Source of the DNA: Montifringilla adamsi
Taxonomy: Eukaryota; Chordata; Aves; Passeriformes; Passeridae
Assembly: GCA_017590115.1 (NCBI GenBank)
Contig: JAGGNK010011336.1
Span: forward strand, 1,302,001-1,366,000
DNA length: 64,000 nt
Direction: 5' to 3'
The first letter of the stretch is position 1. The number at the start of each line of letters is the position of its first letter. Below are positions 36,939 to 50,377 of the stretch, piece after piece. The position numbers and the translations under genes were made by a program. Below the pieces are notes generated by a model. It was not told the origin of the DNA. It searched no databases and saw nothing but the letters and a program-made list of their open reading frames with translations.

Positions 36939-38367
36939 GAAAGATTCACCCATTTTAATTCCATGTGTTCTTGCAATGTAAACATTGCCTTTTGAGAAGA
37001 AACGTCCTCACAATCTCAGAAAAGATATTGTGCTGCACATGTAAAACTGGAGACAGCAGCACCAGCAACCCTTTGTGTAAATATGCTACTATGAGCATTA
37101 TCAGCATATACTGGTGCAATAAAGATGTGGACACTTATGCCTGAAGGGACATTTGGCTACCCTTTTTCAGGCTTAGGAGGCTATAGGTTCCTAAAGAAGC
37201 TCCTGAAGAAAGCTTTGATCCCTTTTCTTTCCAAGCTCTGTGCCAGTTCCTCCAGCTGTGTGCCAGCATTTTAGTTGAGATGGTCTTTGGAAGTTTGGGC
37301 AGCTTTCAAAAGCTGCTGGATATCAGAAATCCTTACCTTGAATCAGAAAATTATTGCAAAGATGTATCAGCTTCTCCAGGAGGAGTATTTTCAGAATCAC
37401 CATCTCCACGGGCTGGCTTTAACAAAGACTTGCAGGTGGCAGATTTCTTTGCTGAGTGCTCGTGACCATTCCTGGGTATAGAACTGAGATGTACTGCTTT
37501 GTGCTATGTTCCACTTTTGAATTTTAATGGATTTTATTCAATCAGTCTTAGGAACTGATTCCATAACAGCAGAATTTTCTTTTAGAAATCTTTTTATTTC
37601 TATTCTCCTTCACTAACCTTGCACCAATGTCCTGGGTCAGAAGTGCAGGCTTTAAATTTGTATTCCTAGGACAAACGGCTATAAATCCTGTTCCCTACTC
37701 TGCTGCCTGCACATTCTTACAGCAGAGACACAGCATTTTTAAGTTTGCTGCTGAATGAGGAATCATGATGATTCTAGAGAAAGAAAAGCCCAGCTGTACT
37801 GCACTGAGAGTTTTATTTTTAAATCTTTACTAGCAATGGCAGAAATTTGCAAACTGAATCTATTTTACTATTCTTGCTGCTAATATATGCAGTGGAGTTA
37901 TAATGAACGAATGTATTTCTAAACAAGGCAGTAATAATGTGGTAAGTGCTGTAATGTAGAGATGCTCATCTCTATCATTAATTAGGTAAGAGACCAGCCC
38001 ATTTTTCACCTGCATGGGGTCCATGTATATTTTCTTTTGTTTTTACAGTAACAATTATGAAATGTAATAATTTTGCTGTTTTGAATCATTCCACCTTCTC
38101 TCAATCACCTTTAGTTATCAGCATCTTAATCCTCTGAATTCCAAGAATAGTAGTCCAGGAAGGAATGCAAATTAAGAAGAAAATGGATAATTCTAGGAAA
38201 CATAAAATCTTGTTAAATCTACAAATACTTAAGTAAATTTGGTTTCAAGGAAAGAGAGCTCCTTGGTGCAGAAGCACCCTCTAATGGCTGGCTCCTGACT
38301 GCTCTGAATCACAACTGGAAGAGCAATTTAATAGCTCCCCTAAAAAGCAAGGGGAACTGCTAAGATT

Positions 38368-38392
38368 AAAAAAAAAAAAAAAAAAAAAAAAA
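38368..38392. repeat. Poly(A) run of 25
   Basis: An uninterrupted A tract following GCTAAGATT. It could be the tail of a retrocopy, but the preceding sequence shows no recognisable mRNA. Avian CR1 does not use poly(A) tails. Confidence 0.9.
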
Positions 38393-38702
38393 GGAAATGA
38401 GAAAATATGTATGCCCACACACATGTTCACATTTCACTTACAGTCTGCGCTGCATATCCTTAACATAACATAGAAAAAGAGTATCATGAAACTGACAAAC
38501 TTTTTTTCATTGGAGCCTGTATTTCCTTTTAAAACAATATTCTCCATTTAGTATATAAAACAGCTTTTTATGTTCTCCCAGGTTCCAACCATTCTTCAAA
38601 ATTTAAAGACAAACAGAAACTGAATTTTCCTCTCTATCTCAATTAACTTTTACAAAGGAAAAAATTAACTGGCTTTAAGAAAAATGCTATACTAAGTCTG
38701 AA

Positions 38703-38800
38703 TCTTAAAATCATTTATGCTAGAAGGAACGTGGAAGTCAGTGGATCCAATTCCCTGCACAAGTTGGCCAGCTCTGAAGTTGCATCCCAATAGTAAAATA
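38703..38800 (-). mobile_element. Old CR1 LINE 3' tail
   Basis: Plus-strand ATCTTAAAATCATTTATGCT then AGAAGGAAC, TGGATCCAATTCCCTGCAC matches the reverse complement of a CR1 3' end (AATCATAGAATCATTTAGGTTGGAAGG type) with many substitutions. The element runs on the minus strand, truncated to about 100 bp. Confidence 0.6.
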
Positions 38801-41007
38801 CTGTGTAAGAAAATAAAAAATCCTTTTGATGCTAAAGCTGTACTAGAAACGTAAACAATTTCTGCTGCTTAAAAATATGCCTTAATAGGTTTTTTCCCCT
38901 TCTTGTCTATGGTTTTGCTGGGGTTTTGTTCAATGAAAATATCCAAAATTTGCTCATATAAGTGCATTATTTTACTTCCACACTAGAATATGTACTTAGC
39001 ATACAGCCCTTTATTATTAACTGTTAAGTATAATATCTCAGTGCTCATACAAAGCCAGTGGCAGATAGAGCAGTTAATAACATGAGAGTAATGAGACTAA
39101 CCAACCAACTTGCTTCTCAACATCACTTTTCAAATCTCTTTGGGCTAAATTTTCAGTGTGGGGAATTAGCCATAGAAATCCCATTAACATTAATGAATGT
39201 TCCATGGTTAACTCCCCATGCTCTGTGCTAAAGATTTACCCCTATATCTCTAAAATAAATATGTACAGATGCCAAAATTCTTTTTATAGAGCCTGAAGAA
39301 ATTAAGAACTCTATTCTCAAATAATTGACTTATGCACATGTATCTTTTCCCCCCATGGATCATCTTCTGCATATCATGATGGGTGTAATGTCTGCATTAT
39401 TCTCATTGTACAGATTATCCAAAGTGTATGTTTACTGCATAAAGGCTGAGTTTAGTTAATTGCATATTTTACAGAAATAACATATAGATTGAGCTGGATT
39501 TTTCTCATCATTAAACCGTGATTGAACAGTATTCACTGTCATTGAGAACAGCATGTATTTATACTTATATTTCTGAAGATATAAGTATTAAGGAAAGTCA
39601 ATAGTCTGAAAGAATTGGAAATTACCCTATACACCTACCAAAAAGCCAAAATACAACGGGTCAACAGAAGTCTCTGCAAGCAGTGACTGAGGCACTGTGT
39701 AAAGATGGGGAACAATGTTTGTTACCTTGACTATGAAAATATGAAGGTGGAAAGGGCTTCTAGGACCAAAATCAGCAGGGGTTGGGGGACATATTGTCAT
39801 GATTTTTTCTATTCCCATTTGCAAGAATATACTCTTAGTATTTTTAAAATATTAATTTAGAAGCTTACCTTCCAAGTTAAGCTCATCATTTCAAGTTCCA
39901 CTACAGCTTAAAACAAAAGTGCCAAAACAACTGCTTCAAATCATATTCACTTGCTAAAATTTGGAATAAATCTTGAGTAACACTCTTTACATACATAAAA
40001 TATTTACTTTGCCTTCCTTTGAATGACTCTTCTTGGAGACCAGACTAGAATACATCAGCTATAATGCCCAATTTTATGCATGTATCCTGAAAACAGTGAC
40101 AGTGTGTTGGTGTTACCACTACAATCTCAAGGAGGAGAACCACTTCCTCCCTGAATACACAACCAAAAAAACATTTACATGGAGCCTGTACAAATTGTTT
40201 TATCTGAAAATAATATACCAGCTAAATGAAGAAAGAGGAAACCCCCTGAAATTGTCCAGTGAAACCATATTTAAGAAAACTCACTCAGAAAAAAAGTATA
40301 ATACTTCTAGTTATACCTGGAGCTGAAGATAGCACATTTAGATAGAAATACTTTAGCTTATGAGCAGACTCTTGAAACCATTTCTAGATCAAAGATTAAA
40401 CATATAGTCCTCCTAAGAATATCAAACTATGTGACCATAAACCAATCCTCTTTCAATACCAACACATTTAGACAGATTCCCCCTTTCCATTGAAAGGTCT
40501 CTCATACAAGTCTTTCATAGCCAAGATAAAAAAGAGAATTTTCCTGGTAGCATTCTTCACAAAAATGCTTTCAGCTAGAACTGGGAAATCTGGAATGAGG
40601 TAAGGTCAGATTGGTGGGGGTGGGGAGGAGAATCAGTCATGTAAACAGGTTTTATATTGCATTTATTACAAACTCCCCTTATTTTCAGTTGCTTCTTTGG
40701 AAATTAGCACAACCATGACTGGATTAATTCTCTGTGGGTTTCCCTCTGTACTGTTATTGAGCAGTCATGGGAAAACTCAGCCAAATGAGTATGGCTCTAG
40801 TGAAGCCATACATCTATGAGGAAGGGCAATCACCAGAACACAGGGTTTGTCTAAAAAAAGGCATTCAAACAGATAGGGCACTTAAGCTGACCTCCCTGAA
40901 GTGATGTCCTCATACTTTAATTGAGCTAAATTTTTGATGTTTTATGTCACTGTAAATGAAAAGGAATAATTTTATAGAGCATGTTTGTTGGTTTTCTGGT
41001 TTTACAG
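38801..41007. other. Non-coding AT-rich DNA
   Basis: No recognised repeat or exon. A 10-bp-arm inverted repeat (ATACTTATAT..ATATAAGTAT) near 39560-39590 is the only structure seen. Confidence 0.55.
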
Positions 41008-41165
41008 ACATGTTCCTGCCTACCCTTCAGGCAGCCTATCACTCACTGCACTGCTTCACATCTGAGCAGATCTTGCATCCATACCTGCACACCCTCCAAG
41101 ACTATGCAGACCTGCTGAAATCCCTCTTTAAAGACAACCAGGAATGTGTCTTTCCAGTATTATGA
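41008..41165 (+). other. Exon-like open segment ending in a stop (unrecognised)
   Basis: After TCTGGTTTTACAG, a good acceptor, the frame stays open for 52 residues to a TGA: MFLPTLQAAYHSLHCF, then a His/Leu-rich stretch and DYADLLKSLFKDNQ, ending FPVL. The segment is more GC-rich than its upstream flank and helical-looking. I recognise no family, and no upstream exon on this strand is evident. Frames this long are expected by chance in the window, so it could be a terminal exon, a lncRNA exon or nothing. Confidence 0.15.
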
Positions 41166-44100
41166 GAAACACATAAATTACAGGAGCCACATCTTTTTCA
41201 TACCTTCAGCTCATGAGAAAACAAAAGGCAAAGACTTTGGCATGCCCACTGCCAGGTCTAGTGTTTCCCTCCCGGTGGTGCACAGTCGGTGCTCCCTTTC
41301 CACCGCTGCATCCCCAGAGAGGGGTGCCATCCTGGTAAGGAGCAGCAGCGTTATCTCAATTTTTTGTCCAGTGGTTTTTGGAACACAAGTCGTTACCACC
41401 TCCTGGAAGCTACCTCAAGATACTGCAGTGTCAAGACACCTTGCACAGGTTTATCCATGGTGACTAAATTGCTGACATCTCTTCTCCTCTGCCCTACTCC
41501 CATGGGCAGTATCAGCTGGAGGCCTTAAGTATATTTGTCCATACCTGATGCTGTCTGCTTGTGGCATCCTATAAAATACTTTTTCCCACCAAGATTTTTT
41601 GCATAGGGTAATGGGAGAAGCAGAGAGAGGATAGGCATTTTTGCTTACCCAATATCACTTAAATATGTTGGGCACTCTGTTGCATTTCACAGCAGCCTCC
41701 TCCCTCAAAGCATCAGAAATTTCCACAACAGTCCCAACAGCTGTTTCCCAATGTTCAACTAGTTTGCAACTGAGGGAGCCTTCAGATGGGAATGGCAAAA
41801 TGCCTTTTGGCACTGCCAGGAACTCCCCTGTCTACCCAACTCACTGGAGTCAGTTCAGAGATGGTCAGTGGCCTATGTTACACTGAATTTTTGCTTCCAC
41901 CACTGGTCATCCCAGTTGTGCATCATTACACTGCTTCTTCATGTACACCAGCAACCAGCTGATCTATCCCTAAAGCAACACTCCACCAAACAAAGCAGCT
42001 TTTGATAAAATCCTGGGGAAGGAACTATTCTCTTCATCTACTTGCTCCCACTTCTTCAGTTGCTATATGTCCATAACTTCAAAAGTTTTATGAAATCACA
42101 GACCCAAAACTATCTCTCTACAAGACTAAACATGTGCAATCTAATTTCCATTAGGGATTATCATGATCTATGACATATGCTCTGTGCTGCCTTATAGCAG
42201 TTCAAAATGGGATGGCAAAATTAATGGACAGGGGGAGATGAACCATAAATTTTTTAGCTTCATCACCAATACCAAAATTTCTGCAAGTATTACAGGCATT
42301 GACATATGAAGAATTGCACAAACACATTAAAAAAAGCAACTGATCCACAGCATGGAACTGAGTAACACAACATTGCACGATAGGCCCTTCCTCCAGGATA
42401 CCCCGTGGTTAAATTACAAAAGCAGGGAACACAAAATACATCACTCCAGCACGCTGAAGTTATAGCGAGGCATTTCACTTTGACAGAGTCAAGTTGCTCC
42501 ACATGGAGTAAACAAACTATTCCGGTTCCCCCAAGTGCTCTTCATATCTGACAACACCTTTCTATACAGATCCTTAAGGATCAGGAAGAGCCTGGGTCTG
42601 CAATTCCTGCATCAATATATGTCTGAGGACTTTTAAAGGTAGTTCATTACTGTGAAGTCTCACCAGCTGTCCTGGCCTTTGTCCTTTCCAAGGATTTCCT
42701 CACGAGATGTGTGATATTGAGAACTACATTCCTCATCTGTCAGCCTTCATTCAGGATTGCAAAACACACACCTAAAAAATATTCCATTGCTCGATCACGC
42801 TAACACAAGTCATATTAATTAAGAATATGTTTGTGTAATTACATGGGAGAGGTGCTTTGCACAGCACTTAAAGTGCATGCAACATCTATAATAAGCAACC
42901 CTGTGTGTAAGACATTATTACAGTACAGGATTCTTGGTCTGAAAGAAAGAAGTAATTTGAAAATTGATGCCAAGTCTTTGGTGTTTTCTAGGTCACATAA
43001 ATTGTTATTAGGACCTGATATATTTAAGAAACAAAGCACATTAAATAATATTTTATCTGACTCAATAGGAACAATCATTCTATAGCATTTGCTGAATAAA
43101 GTCAAACACATTTCTTCCAACAAGTTAATTAAAAATGTATCATTTACACACAGCAGCCAGATCTGAAAGGCTATTGCAAAACTTTGATTTTCTTTAGACC
43201 ACTTTACCTAAAAGAATAAACATTGATGCAATCAAGTTTTCCCACCTCAAAATTATAATGATTACTTTGGTTAGACCTAACTCTTCTCACAGATGCAATA
43301 AGTAGAGTTGCACACATTTTGTGATAAAGATTTGCAGGCTAAAAAAACTGTTAACAGGGAGCCCAAATGTCCTTAGGGAAGCCAGCTCCCCAGTTACTGC
43401 CCAAACCAGGCAGCAATATAGAGGAATAATGTGCACATGCTCAGCAAATCCATTTTTATGTTTTCTTTTTCATTTTAATATCAAAGTATTCCAAAGCTCA
43501 ATTATGCTTCATTAGTGAAACTGTGACTATCCCACTTAATTATTTTAATATCTCAGGATTAGACAAGGAATGCAGAATTTTAGTAAAGCAGACAATGAAG
43601 GAAACAAGGACTGTTCCAAGAAAAAAAGCTGTATTTCATGTTTTGAGCCAATCAACGATGAGCCACAGATATTGTATTACAGATGATTGCTTTAATCCTA
43701 AGGCATTTTAGGGTGTATTTGAAGTAACACAAGGGAAGCTTGTTTTGATATATTCACAATATAAAGCTGCTAGGAGATGGTTCCTAGATTCACACTGTGA
43801 GTTAAGTTCTCTCTCCCCCTTTGAAACCAAAAAAGGAAAATACTTGCAAGCGGACTTAAAGTCAAAATAAAACATCAATTTATCACACAGCTCTTTCCTG
43901 AGAGATCCCTTTTCCTTCTGCGTATCACAAAACCAGAACTGCAGGCACACTCGCCTTCATCCTGTGCTACAAATCTTTCATTTAAAACTGCTAACTTCTC
44001 TGCACACATTTCTCACAAGTTTTTAAACACCATTTTCACCTTCACTGCCTTCAGAAACTCCACAGAAGCACAACTTTACACAATGGCACCACCTTGTGTT

Positions 44101-46247
44101 TCAAACACCAATTTCCAATCCTTGAGTTGACCTCAACTTCATGCCTTTCCTTCACAGTAGATGAAAAAGAAACTTATTTCAATACAAATAAATCAAATAT
44201 GGTAATAAAAAATTTAATATATTATTTTGTAATATAGAAATATATTATATAAGTATTTCTTTCAAATGAGACTTATCCCATTTTCTGCCAGTTTAAATTT
44301 GTGTCATTCATACCCAAAATTGCCTACAATAAAACCTCTGTGAGCACATATTTAATTTAGTCCCCGGTTGTTTTTCATACAAAAGAAATGCTTAGATCCT
44401 GATGGATGAGCTATTTTGGGGTCAATTAAATTGTCTCTAAAGCAGGATTTACCTGCTTGGTTAAATGGAAATCACATATATGTATCTTAAATCATTATCC
44501 GAGAAATGGATAATTCAAAAATATAAGTCTTGAAAAGAATGTTTACTTAAAAGATTAAAGGCAGACATTATAGTATTAGTAAAACGTGTCATCCAGTGCC
44601 CAACCTTTTATTTTTATGGGCAGGGTGGCAGCCTTGCTATTTAGAAGTGGCAAACCACCTTACTAATCTTACAACTCTACTTAAAGTTGTGAATAACTTT
44701 GAAATCTTCATCTGTGTGAGATGAAACACAAGTAAGTCGTCACCAGGCTGACTTTTCTTTTTTGGAAGTGGAAAGTGAGGTAATTTTGCACCAAAAATTG
44801 GTTTGGTTGCTTACATTTTGCAGCATTAATCTTCATCTTTGAAACTCACTCACTACTATACGTAGGCTGGATCTTAAAAAAAAAAAATCTGTGACTTTTT
44901 CTTGGGGAAAACAACCATGTTCTTCACAACTGCTCAGTAAAAGAAATAATTTTTGGTAAATAACATCCACAAAGTTCCATTTCTATTTAGGGTGCTCTAG
45001 TGTCCCTCTTCTCAATGCTGATTTGGCAGTACCTAATCCTTTGAGCCCCCTGTTAAAGGCATTGTGCACCATGCTCTTCAGGCTCCTCATTTCCAATAAA
45101 AGCATTCTATTACTCCAAGGCCTATTCCAACGTACACTGGATTCTGGGATTCAGAATAACCAACTTCTCACAATATAAACTTTTGATGATTCTCCTATAT
45201 CTCATATGCTCCTCCTTACAAACCTAACCCTTGCTTCAGGTGCAGTCCTTCTCCTTATTCTACTCTTCCACCTGCTATTTTCTTGTTCATCTTAATGTAA
45301 TTCATGTTAAAAAACCAACCCACCAGCACCACCAACAATGAAAAACCCCAGCTGTATCTTTATATTACTGGCTATGCTCAAGTCACATTTGCTCAATATA
45401 AATAAAGGCAGAATTTATAAAGGTAAATTTAGTCCAAAAATACCTAAAAAAATTTCCTCAGATATTTACATGGGATTCCACTGCACAGTATTTGAGGCTG
45501 CTGATACAACGGTCACACATCCCGCTTGAGTCTCCAATATCATGGAAACACCAGTTTTCTAGAACCTTCTTGTGCAGACTTCTGCACACCTTTTGCCAAA
45601 ATTTTTTAGCATTATATCTTTGAAGGAGCTCCGTGACTGTGAAGGTCCTGACAACAGACCTCTTTAAAAAAAGCAAAAGCTGCTGATTTTCCTTCAGCTA
45701 TGCTGGTACAACTGCTTATAAGGCATGCAAAGGAAAATGTGCAATTTAAAACCAGTTCAATTCCATGAACCAGCGCACCAAGCAATCCTACAAGCAGTTT
45801 GCCAGTGCAATTATGCTAGTGATGCAAGGACAGAATGAGAGCTGTGTCAGCTGGCAGGGCTGCCAAAAAGATGACTCTCAAAACTGCATTCTCAGGAGAG
45901 ATGTAATGAGAATTTGTGATATGGGCAAGGCTTTTTCAGCTGGAGTCAGCTGGGCACAACAGCTCCACAAGGAGAAGATACCTCAGAATGTGCCTGGAAC
46001 AGTCCTGTTTCTCCCCAGCATAACAGTAGAAGCTGAGTGGACAGTGTGACCTAGCAAGTCTCTCTCCTACCAGTTATCTACCCTGAGATAGCTGTACTCA
46101 TTCCTTTTCCCCACTCTTCAGCCCCTTGCACTCCAATACCACAGATGTTGTGTAAGAGTTGCTGAACAAACACAAGCCTGGCATATTAAAAGTAACCCCA
46201 ACCAGTCACAGTTTACATTAATATGCCAGACTATAATCTGGGATGAT
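41166..46247. other. Non-coding DNA
   Basis: Mixed composition: 41.2-42.0 kb is somewhat GC-richer, the rest AT-rich, including an A/T-rich near-palindromic stretch at about 44210-44255. No repeat element or gene recognised. Confidence 0.55.
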
Positions 46248-46511
46248 TCAACTTGTTTTTATGAGCAGCAGAGGCTGGAACAATGAGAGGCATCTGACAG
46301 TGACACGTTCCTCACAGACCAAGCCACGCTTGCAGGCTTTGCTCTTCTGTTCTGCCCGTTCTCTGTCCTCCATATGCTCAGGAGGGGAAACAACCTTCCC
46401 TCTGTCAACTCCTCTGGGAGGCCAAATCAGCAGCAGCACCTCAGATGCTCCAAATAGCTTGCACTGAGTTACAGGCAGGTAAACAGCAGCTTTTTCTAGT
46501 CTTTTTTCTCG
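46248..46511 (-). other. Exon-like open segment, minus strand (unrecognised)
   Basis: A strong acceptor (CCCCAGCCTTTTCTTCAG, ending at 46512) is followed by 87 open codons to a TGA: REKRLEKAAVYLPVTQCKLF, then a hydrophobic LLLIWPP stretch, then a basic/acidic region with ERAEQKSKACKRG. Composition is protein-like and GC-richer than the flanks. I do not recognise it, and no poly(A) signal is obvious close behind. Same strand as WDPCP and possibly within its first intron. Chance remains a serious alternative. Confidence 0.2.
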
Positions 46512-46849
46512 CTGAAGAAAAGGCTGGGGACAGAGCAACGGTTATCAGGGATCATGGTTATCAATGGTTATAGATATCTGTGCACCCACTGGAGACAAAG
46601 AAGTAAACAAACTGAAGACTCTGACAAACATCTTTGTCCTTTCTGAATAAAATGGGATTGTAGGAAATCTAAAAATTTTAATTAATTCAAAATTTAATGG
46701 CATTGCTTGGCCACAGCCCTGAAAAATGAGGCATACTGTGTCAGATGAAAATCAAAAGGCAAATTTAGGCACAAGTTAACACAAGGCCATACGATAACTC
46801 CATCTCTGTGGACTGAAAGGCCATGAAGGTGACAAATTCCAAACCAAGT

Positions 46850-46887
46850 TGATGATGATGACAATGATGAAGAAAAAGAAGAAGAAT
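46850..46887. repeat. GAT/GAA trinucleotide-rich tract
   Basis: GATGATGATGACAATGATGAAG followed by AAGAAGAAG; an imperfect purine-rich microsatellite. Confidence 0.7.
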
Positions 46888-49800
46888 GGTATTTTCACAA
46901 AAAGATATACTAAAAGCTGTTAAAGACTGGGCTTCTACAATGAAACCCAGAATTGCATTGCAGTCACTACCCATCCCATCCCTGCCAGGAAGAAGGCCTT
47001 TCACATTAGACTACCACTACCCAACTCCTAAAGTAAATATGGAATAGCAGAAAAATGAATACATACTCTTAATCAAATTATCATAATCAGAGAGAGCTGC
47101 CATTGACTGCATGCAAAATGCAATTGCATTTGTATGCACATCAGAGTCATGGCTCCTGTTCGACACAAACAAACTTATTAGATCTGAAGAAGTTTAAAAG
47201 TTTTTGAACACTCTTTGTTTGGGTCCTTTATAAGCAGAAAATTCCCAATTGCAAAAACCCTGATTTCCGTGCAGGTAGAGAAATCCTGTACATAAATTCC
47301 TTTAAAACTACTTTTGTTTCTGGGGGGGCGGGTATCTGGAACATGAACCAGACTTCTCTGTACAGCCAAGCATTGCAGTACTTAAGGTCTTAAATAGTTT
47401 ATTCATTGTCTACACTGCTTTTGAGTGTGAATGCTAAAAGACTGAGGGAAAGGCTAAAGGATACAATTGCTCTAGTTCAGTGTGCCAGTTCTTGAGCAGG
47501 GCAGATTATCACCAGACAAATGCAATAGTGCAATACCATTTGTACCCCTAATTCTCTTTTCCTTGGCAACAAAGGGGTTCTCACCCTGTTGCAGAATGGC
47601 TAAGGTGCTTGTGAAATTGGGATTTCAGACTCAGTCCTGCACTGATGCAAGGTACAGCTCAGTGCCAATGGTGCACTTGCACCAATTTCAGTTTTCCTCC
47701 ATTTGTCAACTGTACCCTGTGGACCTGCCACATAAGCAACTGAATTGTTCCCAAAGCAGAGGCAGTACAAGAACCACAACAATCATCCCAAGGTAAATTG
47801 TCCCAGATTGTGCATCAGATCCCTGAGGCACTTTATGCCCCTGTAAGCCCAGTTTAAAAGTAGCAGCATTTGGCACCCACTGACTGATTAACACATATAA
47901 TCCACCTTAAGGGGAGCCTGAAGATATTGCTGAGAGTTTGATGAATCCATCACACTGATTGCCTGATGCAGGTGGTCACACATGATCCTTCCTTTCCATG
48001 TAGATTTACACAGCAAACATGAAAGAAATAGTAAAAATTCCTTTGCATTCAGAAAGGGATTTAAGAAAATGAGTTCCTTCTTAAAAAACAAAAAAGCCTG
48101 TTAAACTGTTGTGTTGCCTTGCAGTAGCAATTTGTAGCCGTGCTACTTGATATCCTATAGAAGGCAAACACTATTGCTGTGTTCCAACACCCACTTTCAC
48201 TCAGGGTGAACTGAGATTTCTCTTTGCCAAGCTATGACACAGATGGGAGTCCCAACAACATAAGGCCCTGTCTAATGCCAAGGACCCAAAACAATAAAAA
48301 GTTTAAGATAGGAGAAACAAATAGCAGTGCTGAAGCATATTATGCGCAAAAATCTTCCAGGGACTCATGAAAGGAAAGAATGATTGACCTTGTTTTCAGG
48401 CATTGTATGCTGATCAATCAATGCAGCATGACTCAATATGAGAGGAGGCTTTGCTGTTAGGCAGAAACAGAGCAAAAACTAAGGCAAAGGGGATGGTTTT
48501 CTATATAAGCTGTGGCACAAAACCTCTTTTTTTCATACTGGGAAGATGTCCAGAATCAGAGAGACTCTTGCTTCATACTGCTACAGGCCATCAAGTGTTA
48601 TTCAAGACATTTCTCTTTTCTTCATTTTCAGACTTCACTTTCTTCTCTTTGTCGCTCTCATCCCACCTGACAGAACAAGGCAGACTTCCTGCTCTGCCTT
48701 ACAGTCTTCTGCCATTTCAGTGCAGCTATTGATAGGATCAGTCAGGATCAGTCTTCCTGAAGAAAGTCCAGCTATGTCTGTTGTGCCAGGAGTCAATTTC
48801 TGCTCATTCACGTGCAGGTGGGCCAGTGGCCCAGAAGTGAGACAAGTGCATTCTCTGAAGATGCAAGCTTTGGACAGCTAAATGGTGAAGGTCTTATAAG
48901 CCACAGACAAAGTCCAATTTTTCAAAACCTATTTAAAATGTCTGTTCCAAGGAACAGAGATGTCAGTGTCTTCAGGAAGAGGGAGAACCTTTAAAAATGT
49001 TAAGAGAAAGAAAGTCCTCGGCAATTTTTCCTAGCTTCATCCTTAAAGAGACTGGCATAATATTTTTACTTCTTCCAAAAATCTGTAGATGTAACATACT
49101 TCCAAAGACCTGTAGCTGTAGATTTAACATACTTCAGTTACAGCAATTAAGGTCAGAAGCAACTGAAAGTAAGTTCCTACAAAATGAATCAGGCAACCTT
49201 TCTGATCTTACCTACAGCAAGTAATTCAGCCTACTGAACAATTTATTTCTCAGTTACATATTGGAAATGTCATTTGCTCTTTTTATGTCACTAAATGACT
49301 CTCAAATTTATGTGGGCTTGGATATAGACGTTATGCTGTACACAATGAATAAGCAAAGTATACAATTGGTAGCAGGTAAAATCCTTCTTGGAACAATATT
49401 TATATTGTAGGGATTACATCAGTCTTTATCAAAAGTGGAATTTTTGTACTCCATAAAATTGTGGTTAGTCTCTGTCTTTAAAAACTTTAATATCTTCTCA
49501 TAAACAATATGCTAACAAAAATGTGAAATTTTATGTTTGGGTTACCTCTCTAGAAACAAACCAGCAATTACTATTCCTTATTCAAGCCTATTTCTTGTAT
49601 TTAACATTACTGATATTAATATATAAATAGTATCTAAATGAGTTATCTGAGCTAGAAGAGGATCTGAATTCTGATTTAACTTGGGATGAACTTATTCTTT
49701 GTTACTCAGAAAGAAAATGCTCATAATAAAATTATTGCCTCAAATCTTCCTTCCCTCCCTTCCAAAACCAAACCTGATATTCACATTTCCTTCTTCTTCT

Positions 49801-50149
49801 GCAATTTAATGAATGTTAACCATGCTTGTGTTCACAGGGACAAATAAAGATGACAACCAAGGAAGCAATTACAATAAAGGTCTGATCTGCTTCCACTAAA
49901 ACACATACATCAGCTCCTAAACAATATGCTACTCAAATGGAATAAACCCTACCTGACACTAAAACTACCAATGTTTGTCATGTCTGAGCACATTTTTGGA
50001 CTAAATTAAATAAGTATTGCCTTTATCAAGTCTCCTAAAAGATAAAGAACATTTAGTGGCTTAAAAAGCAAGTGCATGTAGTAGTGTGTTTCTGCCACTT
50101 CCTCTTAAAGAGAGAGTTCTGGGCACTTGTAAACTGTGAATTTTTTATT
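46888..50149. other. Non-coding DNA
   Basis: AT-rich with moderately GC-richer patches near 47.5-47.8 and 48.7 kb. Nothing recognisable as a gene, LTR or CR1 terminus. Confidence 0.55.
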
Positions 50150-50377
50150 TTTTTTTTAAATGGCATCTTGATTCTTGGTGGATTTCAGTGGCAGTTGTGT
50201 TTGCAGCTTTGAAGTCTCCTCCAGGTCTGTCATTTGGTAAGGCTGTTGATGGGTGCCTGGGGTGCTTTGTCCTCCGGGAGGCTATTTTCCTTTAATTCAT
50301 CTCTGATTAGATGCAATTTATGCATTTTCATCTGTTTTATGTAAAGATCAAAGGGATCATGGTTCCCAATGTCGACC
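50150..50377 (-). other. Candidate 3'-terminal exon or retrocopy end (unrecognised)
   Basis: On the minus strand, CCTTCCCCTTTTGTCTATAATAG is an excellent acceptor. The frame from 50377 gives 48 residues to a TGA at 50232-50230: VDIGNHDPFDLYIKQMK, a Lys/Leu/Glu helix-like part, then APINSLTK. About 80 nt after the stop comes AATAAA at 50149-50144 inside an A-rich run. Acceptor, frame, stop and poly(A) signal in order is what a real last exon looks like. The A-rich end could instead mark a retrocopy, since the frame also continues open upstream of the acceptor for about 19 codons. I do not recognise the protein. Confidence 0.3.

Larger units (their letters stand above)
29691..38702. other. 9 kb of non-coding AT-rich DNA
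   Basis: No gene, LTR or CR1 end recognised. It contains a 16-bp perfect palindrome at 34152-34167, a consensus cAMP-response element TGACGTCA at 36931-36938 and a 25-base A run at 38368-38392. The reading frames here are of chance length and have no paired splice signals. Confidence 0.6.
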
